Shown piece by piece: positions 1-5,464 of a stretch of 5,464 nt of DNA (position 1 is its first letter; each line of letters starts with the position of its first letter). Source of the stretch: Desulfovibrio desulfuricans (GTDB lineage: Bacteria; Desulfobacterota; Desulfovibrionia; Desulfovibrionales; Desulfovibrionaceae); assembly GCA_003251995.1 (NCBI GenBank), contig QKDT01000092.1:1-5464 (forward strand), read 5' to 3'. The notes beneath the pieces are model-generated. The model made no database searches, was not told where the DNA came from, and was given only the letters and a program-made list of their open reading frames with translations. Both the position numbers and the translations under genes were made by a program.

Positions 1-611
1 GTGGCCTTTTCAAGCAGGCCAGCGGTGATGGGGTTGGCAGCGTGCGAGGTCATGATGCCGAGGCAGTACATGGTGCCGGTAATCGTGACCACAAAAATAA
101 GACCTTTTACCATGTTGCTCTTGCCCTTCTCCGCCCCAAAGGCGTGCCCCATCTGGGCGATGATGGGCATGAGCAGAAGGGTTTTTGCACCAAGCGAAGG
201 GATAAAAAATGTCATCACCAACGTAATGAGGGCCACCGCCCAGTACAATTTTACCGGCGAGGCCCCCGCAAGACTGACCATGTGCAGCGCCATACGCCGC
301 GACAAGCCACTTATTTCCATGCCTGATGCCATTACCAGACCCAGCGTCACGATCCACACGCCCGTACTGGCGTATCCCGATAGCGCCTGACTAATCTTGG
401 CTGCACCCAGCAAAACCAACAGGGCAACAATGCAAAAGCCACTCTGCGCATCGTCCAGAGCCTGGGTTACCCATACAATGATGGCGAACACGCCAACGCC
501 AAGGGCTGCGCGCCCCTTGGCATCCAGCCCCTGCATGTCAGGAACCAGAAAGGCTATGCCGAGCATTGCCGCGACAGCGGCCAATAACGAAATAAGCTGA
601 CTTGTTTTCAT
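1..611 (-). CDS. DASS/SLC13-family anion (probably di/tricarboxylate) transporter, N-terminal part, 3' end outside window
   Basis: This frame is open from an ATG at 609-611 to the left window edge, giving 203 codons, roughly the first 40-45% of a usual 450-500 residue protein. Hydrophobic, probably membrane-spanning segments lie near residues 7-24, 37-50, 58-70, 85-97, 124-149 and 169-187, so it is an inner-membrane protein. Family evidence is the pattern SGYAS-GVWIV (78-88), a hairpin-like region FIPSLGAKTLLLMPI (136-150) and SHAANPITAGLL (189-200). These match the layout of DASS (Na+-coupled dicarboxylate, citrate, sulfate) carriers. At residues 139-141 the usual Ser-Asn-Thr signature reads Ser-Leu-Gly, which is unusual. 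The substrate cannot be read from the sequence; a C4-dicarboxylate or citrate is inferred from the upstream kor and suc genes. Two purine-rich stretches precede the ATG. It starts 93 nt after sucD and may be co-transcribed with it. Confidence 0.85.
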   Translation of the reverse strand, partial: MKTSQLISLLAAVAAMLGIAFLVPDMQGLDAKGRAALGVGVFAIIVWVTQALDDAQSGFCIVALLVLLGAAKISQALSGYASTGVWIVTLGLVMASGMEISGLSRRMALHMVSLAGASPVKLYWAVALITLVMTFFIPSLGAKTLLLMPIIAQMGHAFGAEKGKSNMVKGLIFVVTITGTMYCLGIMTSHAANPITAGLLEKA

Positions 612-616
612 GGGCA

Positions 617-629
617 CCCCTGCTCCTCC
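617..629 (-). promoter_or_regulatory. Ribosome binding region of the transporter gene
   Basis: Two candidate Shine-Dalgarno cores precede the ATG at 611. GGAGGAG (623-629) lies 11 nt away, rather far, and AGGGG (617-621) lies 5 nt away. Together they support this ATG over the internal Met codons 16 and 26, which would remove the first membrane segment. Confidence 0.55.
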
Positions 630-633
630 AGGT

Positions 634-697
634 TACTGGTGCGCCGGGCGGGACGCGCCCGCCCGGACAAACGCGCTGTGCGCTGCTACTACTGGTG
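634..697. repeat. 8-bp direct repeat flanking the sucD-transporter stem-loop
   Basis: TACTGGTG occurs at 634-641 and again at 690-697, on either side of the palindrome at 644-666. The copies are 56 bp apart start to start. They may be a chance match, paired regulator half-sites, or a duplication left by a small insertion. The second copy overlaps no coding sequence; it ends 7 nt before the sucD stop codon. Confidence 0.4.
644..666. other. Perfect GC-rich stem-loop between sucD and the transporter gene
   Basis: CCGGGCGGG (644-652) and CCCGCCCGG (658-666) form a perfect 9-bp inverted repeat with a 5-nt loop, all G/C in the stem. It lies about 40 nt downstream of the sucD stop and about 33 nt upstream of the transporter start. 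In the transcribed (minus) direction the stem is followed by CGCACCAG, not a T run, so it is not a canonical intrinsic terminator. It could be an attenuating or mRNA-stabilising hairpin, or a protein-binding palindrome. Confidence 0.6.
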
Positions 698-704
698 AAT
701 AGCC

Positions 705-1580
705 TTACCCCCGCATGAACATGGCAACGGTTTCCCCCAATTTGCCAAGTTCATGTATTACTTTAACTCCGGCATCTTCAAATGCCGCAATCTTGTCCTC
801 GCCACGGCCTTTTGACCCGCTGATGATCGCCCCAGCGTGGCCCATGCGTTTGCCCTTGGGCGCTGTAAGCCCAGCAATAAAGCCAAATACCGGTTTGGGA
901 TACTTGGTTTCCTTAATGTAGGCGGCGGCTTTTTCTTCCCCATCGCCACCGATCTCGCCGATCAGACAAACGGCTTCGGTTTGCGGGTCATCCCTGAACA
1001 TCTTCAACAAGTCCGTGAAGTATAGACCGGGAACAGGGTCGCCGCCGATGCCCACGCAGGTGCTTTGCCCAAGCCCCTGAGTGGTGAGCTGATGCACGGC
1101 CTCATAGGTCAGCGTACCCGAGCGGCTGATAAGGCCAATGCCGCCCTGCTTGTGGATGTAGCCGGGCATGATGCCGATCTTGCACAGGCCGGGGCTGATA
1201 ACACCGGGGCAGTTGGGCCCCACAAGCTGGGTGCCGGTGGCCTTGAGGCGCGCCTTTACGCGCACCATATCCAGTACGGGAATGTGCTCAGTAATGCAGA
1301 TCACAAGGCGAATACCCGCGTCTGCCGCCTCGCAGATGGCGTCTGCCGCCACAGCGGAAGGCACAAAAATCACGCTCACGTCAGCCCCGGTCTGCTGCAC
1401 CGCCTCGGCAACGGTGTTGAACACCGGCACGCCAAGCACGCTCTGCCCGCCCTTGCCCGGTGTGCAACCAGCAACCACGTTGGTGCCGTAGGTCTGCATC
1501 TGCTCGGTATGAAACATGCCCTCACGACCAGTGAGGCCCTGCACCAGCACCTTTGTCTGCGCGTTGACGAGTATGCTCAT
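705..1580 (-). CDS. sucD: Succinyl-CoA synthetase (ADP/GDP-forming), alpha subunit
   Basis: SucD is the alpha subunit of the cytoplasmic succinyl-CoA synthetase, which interconverts succinyl-CoA and succinate with NTP/NDP. The alpha subunit binds CoA and carries the phosphohistidine. The 291 residues match the usual size (about 290). The N-terminal Rossmann-type CoA-binding domain contains QGLTGREGMFHTEQ (14-27), TPGKGG (40-45) and PVFNTV (52-57). The ligase domain has GPNCPGVISPG (121-131), SRSGTLTYEA (152-161), GIGGDPVPG (177-185) and GEIGGDGEE (208-216). The catalytic histidine is His248 in GHAGAII. The start is set by the ATGA overlap with sucC and GGAGG 6 nt upstream. The motifs and length look intact. 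Malate-CoA ligase subunit MtkB is a related alternative, but linkage to kor favours SucD. Confidence 0.97.
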   Translation of the reverse strand: MSILVNAQTKVLVQGLTGREGMFHTEQMQTYGTNVVAGCTPGKGGQSVLGVPVFNTVAEAVQQTGADVSVIFVPSAVAADAICEAADAGIRLVICITEHIPVLDMVRVKARLKATGTQLVGPNCPGVISPGLCKIGIMPGYIHKQGGIGLISRSGTLTYEAVHQLTTQGLGQSTCVGIGGDPVPGLYFTDLLKMFRDDPQTEAVCLIGEIGGDGEEKAAAYIKETKYPKPVFGFIAGLTAPKGKRMGHAGAIISGSKGRGEDKIAAFEDAGVKVIHELGKLGETVAMFMRG

Positions 1581-2749
1581 GCCGCACCTCCAGCGGTCAG
1601 GGCTGCGATTTTGTGAGCAGCCTCGCTCATGCTTGCCGCTGTTTCAAAATTCAGCCCGCTTTCACGCAAAATGCGACGCCCTTCTTCCACATTGGTGCCT
1701 TCAAGCCGCACCACCAGGGGCAGCTGAAGATCAATCTTGCGGGCCGCGTTCACCACGCCCTGAGCAACGATGTCACAGCGCAAAATGCCGCCAAAAATAT
1801 TGATGAGGATGCCCCTCACGTTGGGGTCGGACAGCATGACCTCAAATCCCGCGGCTACCATCTGCTCGTTGGCGCCGCCCCCTGCATCAAGAAAATTCGC
1901 TGGCTCCGCCCCGGCCTGCTTGATGGCGTCCATGGTCGCCATGGCAAGACCAGCGCCGTTGACCATGGTGCCCACATAGCCGTTGAGGCGCACATAGTTG
2001 ACGCCAAGCTCGCGGGCTTTGCGCTCCAGGGGATCGCACTCCTCGGGGTCTTCCAGCGCGGTGATGTCGGGGTGGCGCTTGAGGGCGCTTTCGTCAAAGT
2101 CCATCTTGCCGTCCAGCGCCACAAGATCACCCTCGGCAGTAACCGCAAGCGGATTGATCTCCACCAGCACCGCGTCTTTTTGCGCCGCAAGACGCACCAG
2201 ATTTTGCAACAGGGCGGCTCCGGCGTTTACCTGTTTTGGCGTCAGCCCGCAGCCAAACAGCAGCGAACGAGCTTGAAAAGGCCATATGTGGTGCCCGCCG
2301 TCAAGTTTTGTGGTAAAAATGCGTTCGGAAGTATTGGCGGCTACTTCCTCAATGTCCATGCCGCCGTCGGGCGAGGCCATAACCGTGAGGCACTGCGCGC
2401 CCCTGTCAAGCACCACGGCAAGGTACAGCTCTCGGGCGATATTGGTGCCCTGCTCTACCCAAACCTTATGCACCTTCTTGCCTTCCGGCCCGGTTTGATG
2501 CGTCACAAGCTGCATGCCTATGATGCGCTTGGCTGCGGCCTCCACCTCGTCAGGGCTCTTGCACACCACCACGCCGCCGCCTTTGCCGCGCCCGCCAGCG
2601 TGTATCTGCGCCTTGACCACCCACACGGGGCCGGGAATTTCCTGCGCGGCATTGCGGGCCTCTGCGGGGCTTTCTGCCAGCAGCCCACGCGGCACAGGAA
2701 CGCCGAACTGGGACAGAAGGGTTTTTGCCTGATATTCATGGATGTTCAT
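1577..2749 (-). CDS. sucC: Succinyl-CoA synthetase (ADP/GDP-forming), beta subunit
   Basis: SucC is the nucleotide-binding beta subunit, pairing with SucD in the cytoplasm. The 390 residues compare with about 388 in E. coli. The N-terminal ATP-grasp domain begins MNIHEYQAK and has Lys46 and the glycine-rich AGGRGKGGG (51-59). The predicted Mg-nucleotide ligands are Asn199 in VEINPL (196-201) and Asp213 in LDGK (212-215). The C-terminal flavodoxin-like domain has MVNGAGLAMATMD (262-274), NFLDAGGGA (285-293), NIFGGILRCD (317-326) and the family signature RLEGTNVEEG (348-357). Pro20 matches the residue in ATP-using E. coli SucC, a weak hint of ATP preference. The reading frame stays open upstream to 2959, but that part resembles no SucC. 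The ATG at 2749 is preferred because it gives the conserved N terminus and has GAGG 6 nt upstream. It overlaps sucD by 4 nt, which suggests translational coupling and equal synthesis. Confidence 0.97.
   Translation of the reverse strand: MNIHEYQAKTLLSQFGVPVPRGLLAESPAEARNAAQEIPGPVWVVKAQIHAGGRGKGGGVVVCKSPDEVEAAAKRIIGMQLVTHQTGPEGKKVHKVWVEQGTNIARELYLAVVLDRGAQCLTVMASPDGGMDIEEVAANTSERIFTTKLDGGHHIWPFQARSLLFGCGLTPKQVNAGAALLQNLVRLAAQKDAVLVEINPLAVTAEGDLVALDGKMDFDESALKRHPDITALEDPEECDPLERKARELGVNYVRLNGYVGTMVNGAGLAMATMDAIKQAGAEPANFLDAGGGANEQMVAAGFEVMLSDPNVRGILINIFGGILRCDIVAQGVVNAARKIDLQLPLVVRLEGTNVEEGRRILRESGLNFETAASMSEAAHKIAALTAGGAA
1587..1591 (-). promoter_or_regulatory. Ribosome binding site of sucD
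   Basis: A perfect GGAGG lies inside the end of sucC, 6 nt before the sucD ATG. Along with the ATGA overlap it fixes the sucD start and allows both coupled and independent initiation. Confidence 0.8.
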
Positions 2750-2755
2750 GCATAT

Positions 2756-2759
2756 CCTC
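2756..2759 (-). promoter_or_regulatory. Ribosome binding site of sucC (decides the start)
   Basis: GAGG sits 6 nt before the ATG at 2749. This is the initiation codon that yields the conserved MNIHEYQAK N terminus, so the 70 open codons further upstream are not read as part of SucC. Confidence 0.75.
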
Positions 2760-2811
2760 GAAGATTGTTTTGGCAGAGGCCTTGGCCTGCATGCCGCAAA
2801 TATGGAGCAGC

Positions 2812-2827
2812 GCGCCTGATAGGGCGC
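2812..2827. other. Small stem-loop in the sucC 5' region
   Basis: GCGCC (2812-2816) and GGCGC (2823-2827) form a 5-bp G/C stem with a 6-nt loop, about 65 nt upstream of the sucC start. It may belong to a structured leader; on its own it is weak. Confidence 0.35.
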
Positions 2828-2868
2828 AACAGCCTGTTGGTCGTGCCATGGCTCGCCGCTTTGGGAAC

Positions 2869-2897
2869 CCCCGTGACGGATATGCTCCGCCACGGGG
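2869..2897. other. Imperfect 11-bp stem-loop between korC and sucC
   Basis: CCCCGTG (2869-2875) pairs with CACGGGG (2891-2897). After one A/C mismatch, CGGA (2877-2880) pairs with TCCG (2886-2889), leaving a 5-nt loop. In the transcribed direction the stem is followed by GTTCCC, with no T run, so a Rho-independent terminator is unlikely. It may act as an attenuator, an RNase processing or stabilising element, or a DNA operator for sucC. Confidence 0.5.
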
Positions 2898-2909
2898 ATG
2901 GACCACAAC

Positions 2910-2976
2910 GCTGACGGCGGCTGCAAACGGGGCCAGAGGGCTAGGCCCCGTCGCGCCATACCCCTAAGCCGTCAGC
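2910..2976. repeat. 9-bp inverted repeat enclosing the post-korC hairpin and including the korC stop codon
   Basis: GCTGACGGC (2910-2918) is the exact reverse complement of GCCGTCAGC (2968-2976). The right arm contains the korC TGA stop codon (2972-2974), and the arms enclose the smaller hairpin at 2927-2951. In RNA the outer arms could close a two-tier structure sequestering the korC stop region. Confidence 0.45.
2927..2951 (-). terminator. Possible weak terminator or attenuator after korC
   Basis: ACGGGGCC (2927-2934) and GGCCCCGT (2944-2951) form a perfect 8-bp stem with a 9-nt loop, starting about 20 nt after the korC stop codon. In the minus-strand direction the 3' arm runs directly into TTG, giving only a short T run of three including the stem base. 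The position fits termination or attenuation after the kor genes. The poor U tract means partial read-through into sucCD is likely. Confidence 0.4.
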
Positions 2977-3520
2977 TTTTGGCTTCTTTGGCAAGATCAG
3001 CCCCAAGATGCAGGGCTTTTTTGTTGTTTTCGTGGTGGGCTGCCGCAAAGCGGGACTCAAGCACCTTTTCTATGGATTCTAGCCGCACTGCGCCGGTAGT
3101 GTATGCCAGAGCGCCCAACACGCAGATGTTCAGGGCCTGCGTTTTACCGCCAAAGGCATCCTTTACCGAGTGCAGCATGGGCAGGCCCACACGTTCGGCG
3201 TCTATGCGCTTTGAGGGATGCACAAGGTCGCTGTCGTACAGGCACATGCCGCCGGGGCGGATAAGAGGCAGGTATTTGCCTGCGGCTTCATCGGTAAGGG
3301 CCACAAGCACGTTGGGCTGGTTGACCTTGGGAAAGTATATTTCGCTGTCGGAAATGATCACGTCCGAGCGGGTTGCACCGCCGCGTGCCTCCGGGCCGTA
3401 AGACTGCGATTGCACAGCCACCAGCCCTTCGTGCAGCACTGCGGCCTCCGCCAGCAGAATAGCCATGGTAATAATGCCCTGCCCGCCGGAGCCGGAAAGG
3501 AGAAAGCGGTATCTTTCCAT
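2972..3520 (-). CDS. korC: 2-oxoglutarate:ferredoxin oxidoreductase, gamma subunit
   Basis: This is the gamma subunit of the cytoplasmic 2-oxoacid:ferredoxin oxidoreductase, which completes the multi-subunit enzyme and belongs to the catalytic gamma-domain family (POR/KOR gamma). The 182 residues match the normal size. The N terminus has the glycine-rich LSGSGGQGIIT (8-18). This is followed by the family signature QSYGPEARGGATRSDVIIS (39-57) and a second conserved patch VNQPNVLVAL (66-75). The frame is open for 25 more codons upstream inside korB, but the ATG at 3520 is chosen. It gives the conserved N terminus, lies 4 nt after the korB stop and has AAGGAG 7 nt upstream. The gene closes the kor cluster, and a structured 222-nt gap follows. 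Assignment to 2-oxoglutarate rather than branched-chain 2-oxoacids rests on the sucCD neighbours. Confidence 0.92.
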   Translation of the reverse strand: MERYRFLLSGSGGQGIITMAILLAEAAVLHEGLVAVQSQSYGPEARGGATRSDVIISDSEIYFPKVNQPNVLVALTDEAAGKYLPLIRPGGMCLYDSDLVHPSKRIDAERVGLPMLHSVKDAFGGKTQALNICVLGALAYTTGAVRLESIEKVLESRFAAAHHENNKKALHLGADLAKEAKS

Positions 3521-3524
3521 AACA

Positions 3525-4322
3525 TTACTCCTTATGGGCCTTAGCAATGATTTTGGCGTATTCGGCGCAGTATTCTGGGCGCTCTTCCTGCACAAAGACC
3601 CCTCGCGGTATCAGATGGGGGTTTTCATCCAGCTTTTTTGAGCCGATCTGCGCGGTGTTGTCGCGGTACCATTCAAGCATCTGCACCGCGCCGCCCATCT
3701 TGTTTTTGCGCCCAAAGTAGGTGGGGCACTGCGTGAGGATTTCCACCACCGAAAAACCCTTGTGGGCAAAGGCCTTTTTGAGCAACGTCACAATTTCCTT
3801 TACATGAAAGGTAGTTGTACGGGCCACAAAGGTTGCGCCCGCGCCCATGGCGAGCTTTACGGTATCAAACTCGTGATCAATGCTGCGGTAAGGGGCTGTG
3901 GTTGCCAGAATACCCTCGCCAGACAGCGGGGAATACTGACCGCCGGTCATGCCGTAGATGCGGTTGTTCATGATAATGGCAACCATATCGATATTGCGGC
4001 GGCAGGCATGGATAAAATGGTTGCCGCCAATAGCCATGGCATCGCCATCGCCCATGGGTACAACCACGTTAAGCTCGGGCCGGGTCATCTTGATGCCCGT
4101 GGCGCAGGCCAGGGCGCGACCATGCATGGTATGCATGCTGTGAAAATCCACATAGCCCGATATACGCGCAGAGCAGCCAATGCCCGAAACCATGCACATG
4201 TTGGAAGGGTCTATGTTCATATCCTGCACGGCATGCAGCAGGTTGTTGAGGATGGTGCCGTGTCCACAGCCGGGACACCAGATATGGGGGAAAAACCGCT
4301 CGCGGATGTTTTGCACGCTCAT
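3525..4322 (-). CDS. korB: 2-oxoglutarate:ferredoxin oxidoreductase, beta subunit (thiamine diphosphate-binding)
   Basis: KorB carries the thiamine diphosphate site, and usually a [4Fe-4S] cluster, of the enzyme that oxidatively decarboxylates 2-oxoglutarate to succinyl-CoA with ferredoxin, or runs in reverse. The 265 residues are short, as expected for a multi-subunit KOR/OFOR beta chain. The WCPGCGHG motif (15-22) supplies Cys16 and Cys19. With Cys50 in SGIGCSAR (46-53) and Cys199 in LTQCPTYFG (196-204) they give the four cysteines expected to hold the cluster. The ThDP/Mg motif is GDGDAMAIGGNHF (91-103) to MNNRIYGMTGGQ (118-129), with the NN about 28 residues after GDGD. The gene starts 1 nt after the korA stop and has a strong GGAGG upstream, so translation is probably coupled. 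Some 2-oxoisovalerate or other 2-oxoacid enzymes have similar beta chains; sucCD linkage favours 2-oxoglutarate. Confidence 0.94.
   Translation of the reverse strand: MSVQNIRERFFPHIWCPGCGHGTILNNLLHAVQDMNIDPSNMCMVSGIGCSARISGYVDFHSMHTMHGRALACATGIKMTRPELNVVVPMGDGDAMAIGGNHFIHACRRNIDMVAIIMNNRIYGMTGGQYSPLSGEGILATTAPYRSIDHEFDTVKLAMGAGATFVARTTTFHVKEIVTLLKKAFAHKGFSVVEILTQCPTYFGRKNKMGGAVQMLEWYRDNTAQIGSKKLDENPHLIPRGVFVQEERPEYCAEYAKIIAKAHKE
3528..3533 (-). promoter_or_regulatory. Ribosome binding site of korC (decides the start)
   Basis: AAGGAG overlaps the end of korB and is spaced 7 nt from the ATG at 3520. Another ATG at 3525-3523 overlaps the korB stop but is out of frame with KorC, so it is not the start. 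Confidence 0.8.
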
Positions 4323-4323
4323 G

Positions 4324-5464
4324 TTAGAACCCCCTCCCTTCGATAACCCGCATGACCTTGCCTATGTCTGTGGGGTTGAGCATCAGGCCGTCCAGGCGGT
4401 TTACCAGGAACACGCGGTCGGGGCGCTGCACCACCTGCTTAACCTGGGTGGTAATCTGGCCCATGTTCATTTCTGCCACAAAGATATTGCGGGCATGGGC
4501 CGTTTTTTCGCGCACAAGCTGAGCAGGGAAAGGCCAGAGGGTTTGCAGTTCAAGCAGGCCGATACGGTCGCCCTTGGAGCGGCGCGTTTCTACCAGATGC
4601 CGCGCACTGCGGGCCGATGAGCCGTAAGAAATGATGATGTGCTCGGCATCGTCCAGATAGAATTCTTTCCACCGGGCAAGCAGGTGGGCGCGGTTTTCGA
4701 TCTTGTCTACCAGATGGTACACAAGCTTGCTGACCTGCTCGGGATTTTCTGTGGGGAAGCCCCAGATATCGTGGTACAGCCCCGTGACGTTGTAGCGGTG
4801 TACGCCGCCAAAGTCGGACATGGGCAGGCGACCATCTTCACGCGGCAGATAGGGGTAGTAGTTGACCCCGGCCTGAACCTCTGTGTGCAGGCGCTCCACC
4901 ACGGGCAACTCGCCCTGCTCGGGAACAACCAGCTTTTCGCGCATATGCCCGATCACTTCGTCAAACAGCAGGATAACAGGCGTGCGGTAGGTTTCAGCCA
5001 TGTTAAAGGCCTCTACCGTGATCTGAAACACATCCTGAATGCTGGAGGCCGTAAGCACGATAATGGAATGGTCGCCGTGGGTGCCCCACCGGGCCTGATT
5101 GACATCGCCCTGGGCCACCTTGGTAGCCAGGCCTGTGGAGGGGCCGCCGCGCTGCACGTTGACCACAACGCAGGGTATTTCTGCCATCACGGCGTAGCCG
5201 ATGGCTTCTTGCTTGAGAGAAAAGCCGGGGCCGCTGGTGGCGGTCATGGCCTTGGAACCAGCCAGGGATGCGCCACACACCGCGCACATGGAGGCTATTT
5301 CATCTTCCATCTGAATGAACTTGCCGCCCACGCGGGGCAACTGCTCAGCCAGATGTTCAGCTACTTCGGTTGAAGGCGTGATGGGATACCCTGCAAAAAA
5401 TCGCAGGCCGGCATACAAGGCGCCGCGCACACAAGCTTCGTTACCCTGCACAAAGCGGATATCT
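4324..5464 (-). CDS. korA: 2-oxoglutarate:ferredoxin oxidoreductase, alpha subunit, 5' end outside window
   Basis: KorA is the alpha subunit, which contributes to 2-oxoacid and CoA binding in the Kor complex. About 380 codons are visible, near the full length of a stand-alone bacterial KorA. Counting from the GTG at 5451, the pyrimidine-binding domain has QGNEACVRGALYAG (2-15), the hallmark GYPITPSTE (21-29), MEDEIASM (48-55), TSGPGFSL (72-79) and RGGPSTGLATKVAQGD (101-116). The later transketolase C-terminal-like domain has YGSSARSAR (276-284), LQTLWPFP (302-309) and VAEMNMGQ (325-332). The GTG at 5451 is probably not the start. The frame continues upstream as Asp-Ile-Arg-Phe before the Val it encodes, and a hydrophobic residue before QGNEA is normal in this family. 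The true start should therefore lie just beyond the right edge. A small ferredoxin subunit gene (korD) often precedes korA, but it cannot be seen here. Confidence 0.93.
   Translation of the reverse strand, partial: DIRFVQGNEACVRGALYAGLRFFAGYPITPSTEVAEHLAEQLPRVGGKFIQMEDEIASMCAVCGASLAGSKAMTATSGPGFSLKQEAIGYAVMAEIPCVVVNVQRGGPSTGLATKVAQGDVNQARWGTHGDHSIIVLTASSIQDVFQITVEAFNMAETYRTPVILLFDEVIGHMREKLVVPEQGELPVVERLHTEVQAGVNYYPYLPREDGRLPMSDFGGVHRYNVTGLYHDIWGFPTENPEQVSKLVYHLVDKIENRAHLLARWKEFYLDDAEHIIISYGSSARSARHLVETRRSKGDRIGLLELQTLWPFPAQLVREKTAHARNIFVAEMNMGQITTQVKQVVQRPDRVFLVNRLDGLMLNPTDIGKVMRVIEGRGF
4330..4338 (-). promoter_or_regulatory. Ribosome binding site of korB
   Basis: The purine block GGGAGGGGG lies within the last codons of korA, ending 7 nt before the korB ATG. 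The perfect GGAGG core spans 4333-4337. It supports the ATG at 4322 and efficient re-initiation after the korA stop. Confidence 0.75.

Noticed and set aside
1..390. Plus-strand open frame at the left edge
   Set aside because: The minus strand here encodes a coherent multi-segment membrane protein continuing from the ATG at 611. The plus-strand frame is its antisense.
1931..1970. Repeated CCATGG/ATGG-like words
   Set aside because: They fall in sucC codons for the conserved MVNGAGLAMATMD motif and are explained by the protein sequence.
2795..2835. Possible sigma-70 promoter for sucC (TTGCGC with CATATT downstream on the minus strand)
   Set aside because: The spacer is about 19 nt and both boxes are poor matches, so it is not distinguishable from chance in this sequence.
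1613..2914. 433-codon open frame on the plus strand opposite sucC
   Set aside because: It is antisense to a clear full-length SucC. The protein shows no family motifs and is rich in His, Arg and Ala, as expected from the complement of GC-rich codons. It is a shadow frame.
2750..2959. 70-codon N-terminal extension of sucC
   Set aside because: The frame is open, but the extension has no similarity to SucC, runs through the hairpin region, and the ATG at 2749 has a ribosome binding site and gives the conserved N terminus.
4639..5373. 244-codon plus-strand open frame opposite korA
   Set aside because: It is fully antisense to a conserved KorA, with no recognisable motif. The same explanation applies to the long plus-strand frames at 3762-4346 and 1065-1616.

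Overview
This is a compact, GC-rich bacterial metabolic locus. All six genes lie on the minus strand, so transcription runs from right to left in window coordinates. In transcription order it encodes the alpha (5' end outside the window), beta and gamma subunits of a 2-oxoacid:ferredoxin oxidoreductase, most likely the 2-oxoglutarate type (KorA, KorB, KorC). Next come the two subunits of succinyl-CoA synthetase (SucC, SucD), and then the first 203 codons of a DASS/SLC13-type anion transporter that leaves the window at its left edge.

Layout: 4324-5464 korA (5' partial); 3525-4322 korB; 2972-3520 korC; 2750-2971 an intergenic stretch with several inverted repeats; 1577-2749 sucC; 705-1580 sucD; 612-704 a short intergenic stretch with a perfect 9-bp GC-rich stem-loop; 1-611 the transporter (3' partial). 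Spacing is tight inside each enzyme: korA/korB are 1 nt apart, korB/korC 4 nt apart, and sucC/sucD overlap by 4 nt (ATGA). Gaps of 222 and 93 nt separate the three blocks. Both gaps carry hairpins without a clear U tract, so attenuation, mRNA processing or separate promoters are possible there.

The genes form a metabolic module. KorABC interconverts 2-oxoglutarate and succinyl-CoA with ferredoxin as redox partner. SucCD interconverts succinyl-CoA and succinate with nucleotide phosphorylation. The transporter plausibly moves a di- or tricarboxylate across the inner membrane. Using a ferredoxin-linked Kor instead of 2-oxoglutarate dehydrogenase points to an anaerobe or microaerophile. The base composition, strong GGAGG-type ribosome binding sites and protein style would fit a Desulfovibrio-like sulfate reducer, but that assignment is an impression and not a proof. 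I see no RNA genes, CRISPR arrays, insertion sequences or phage genes. The coding content is conserved core metabolism; the less expected signals are the structured intergenic regions and an altered substrate/sodium-site motif in the transporter.
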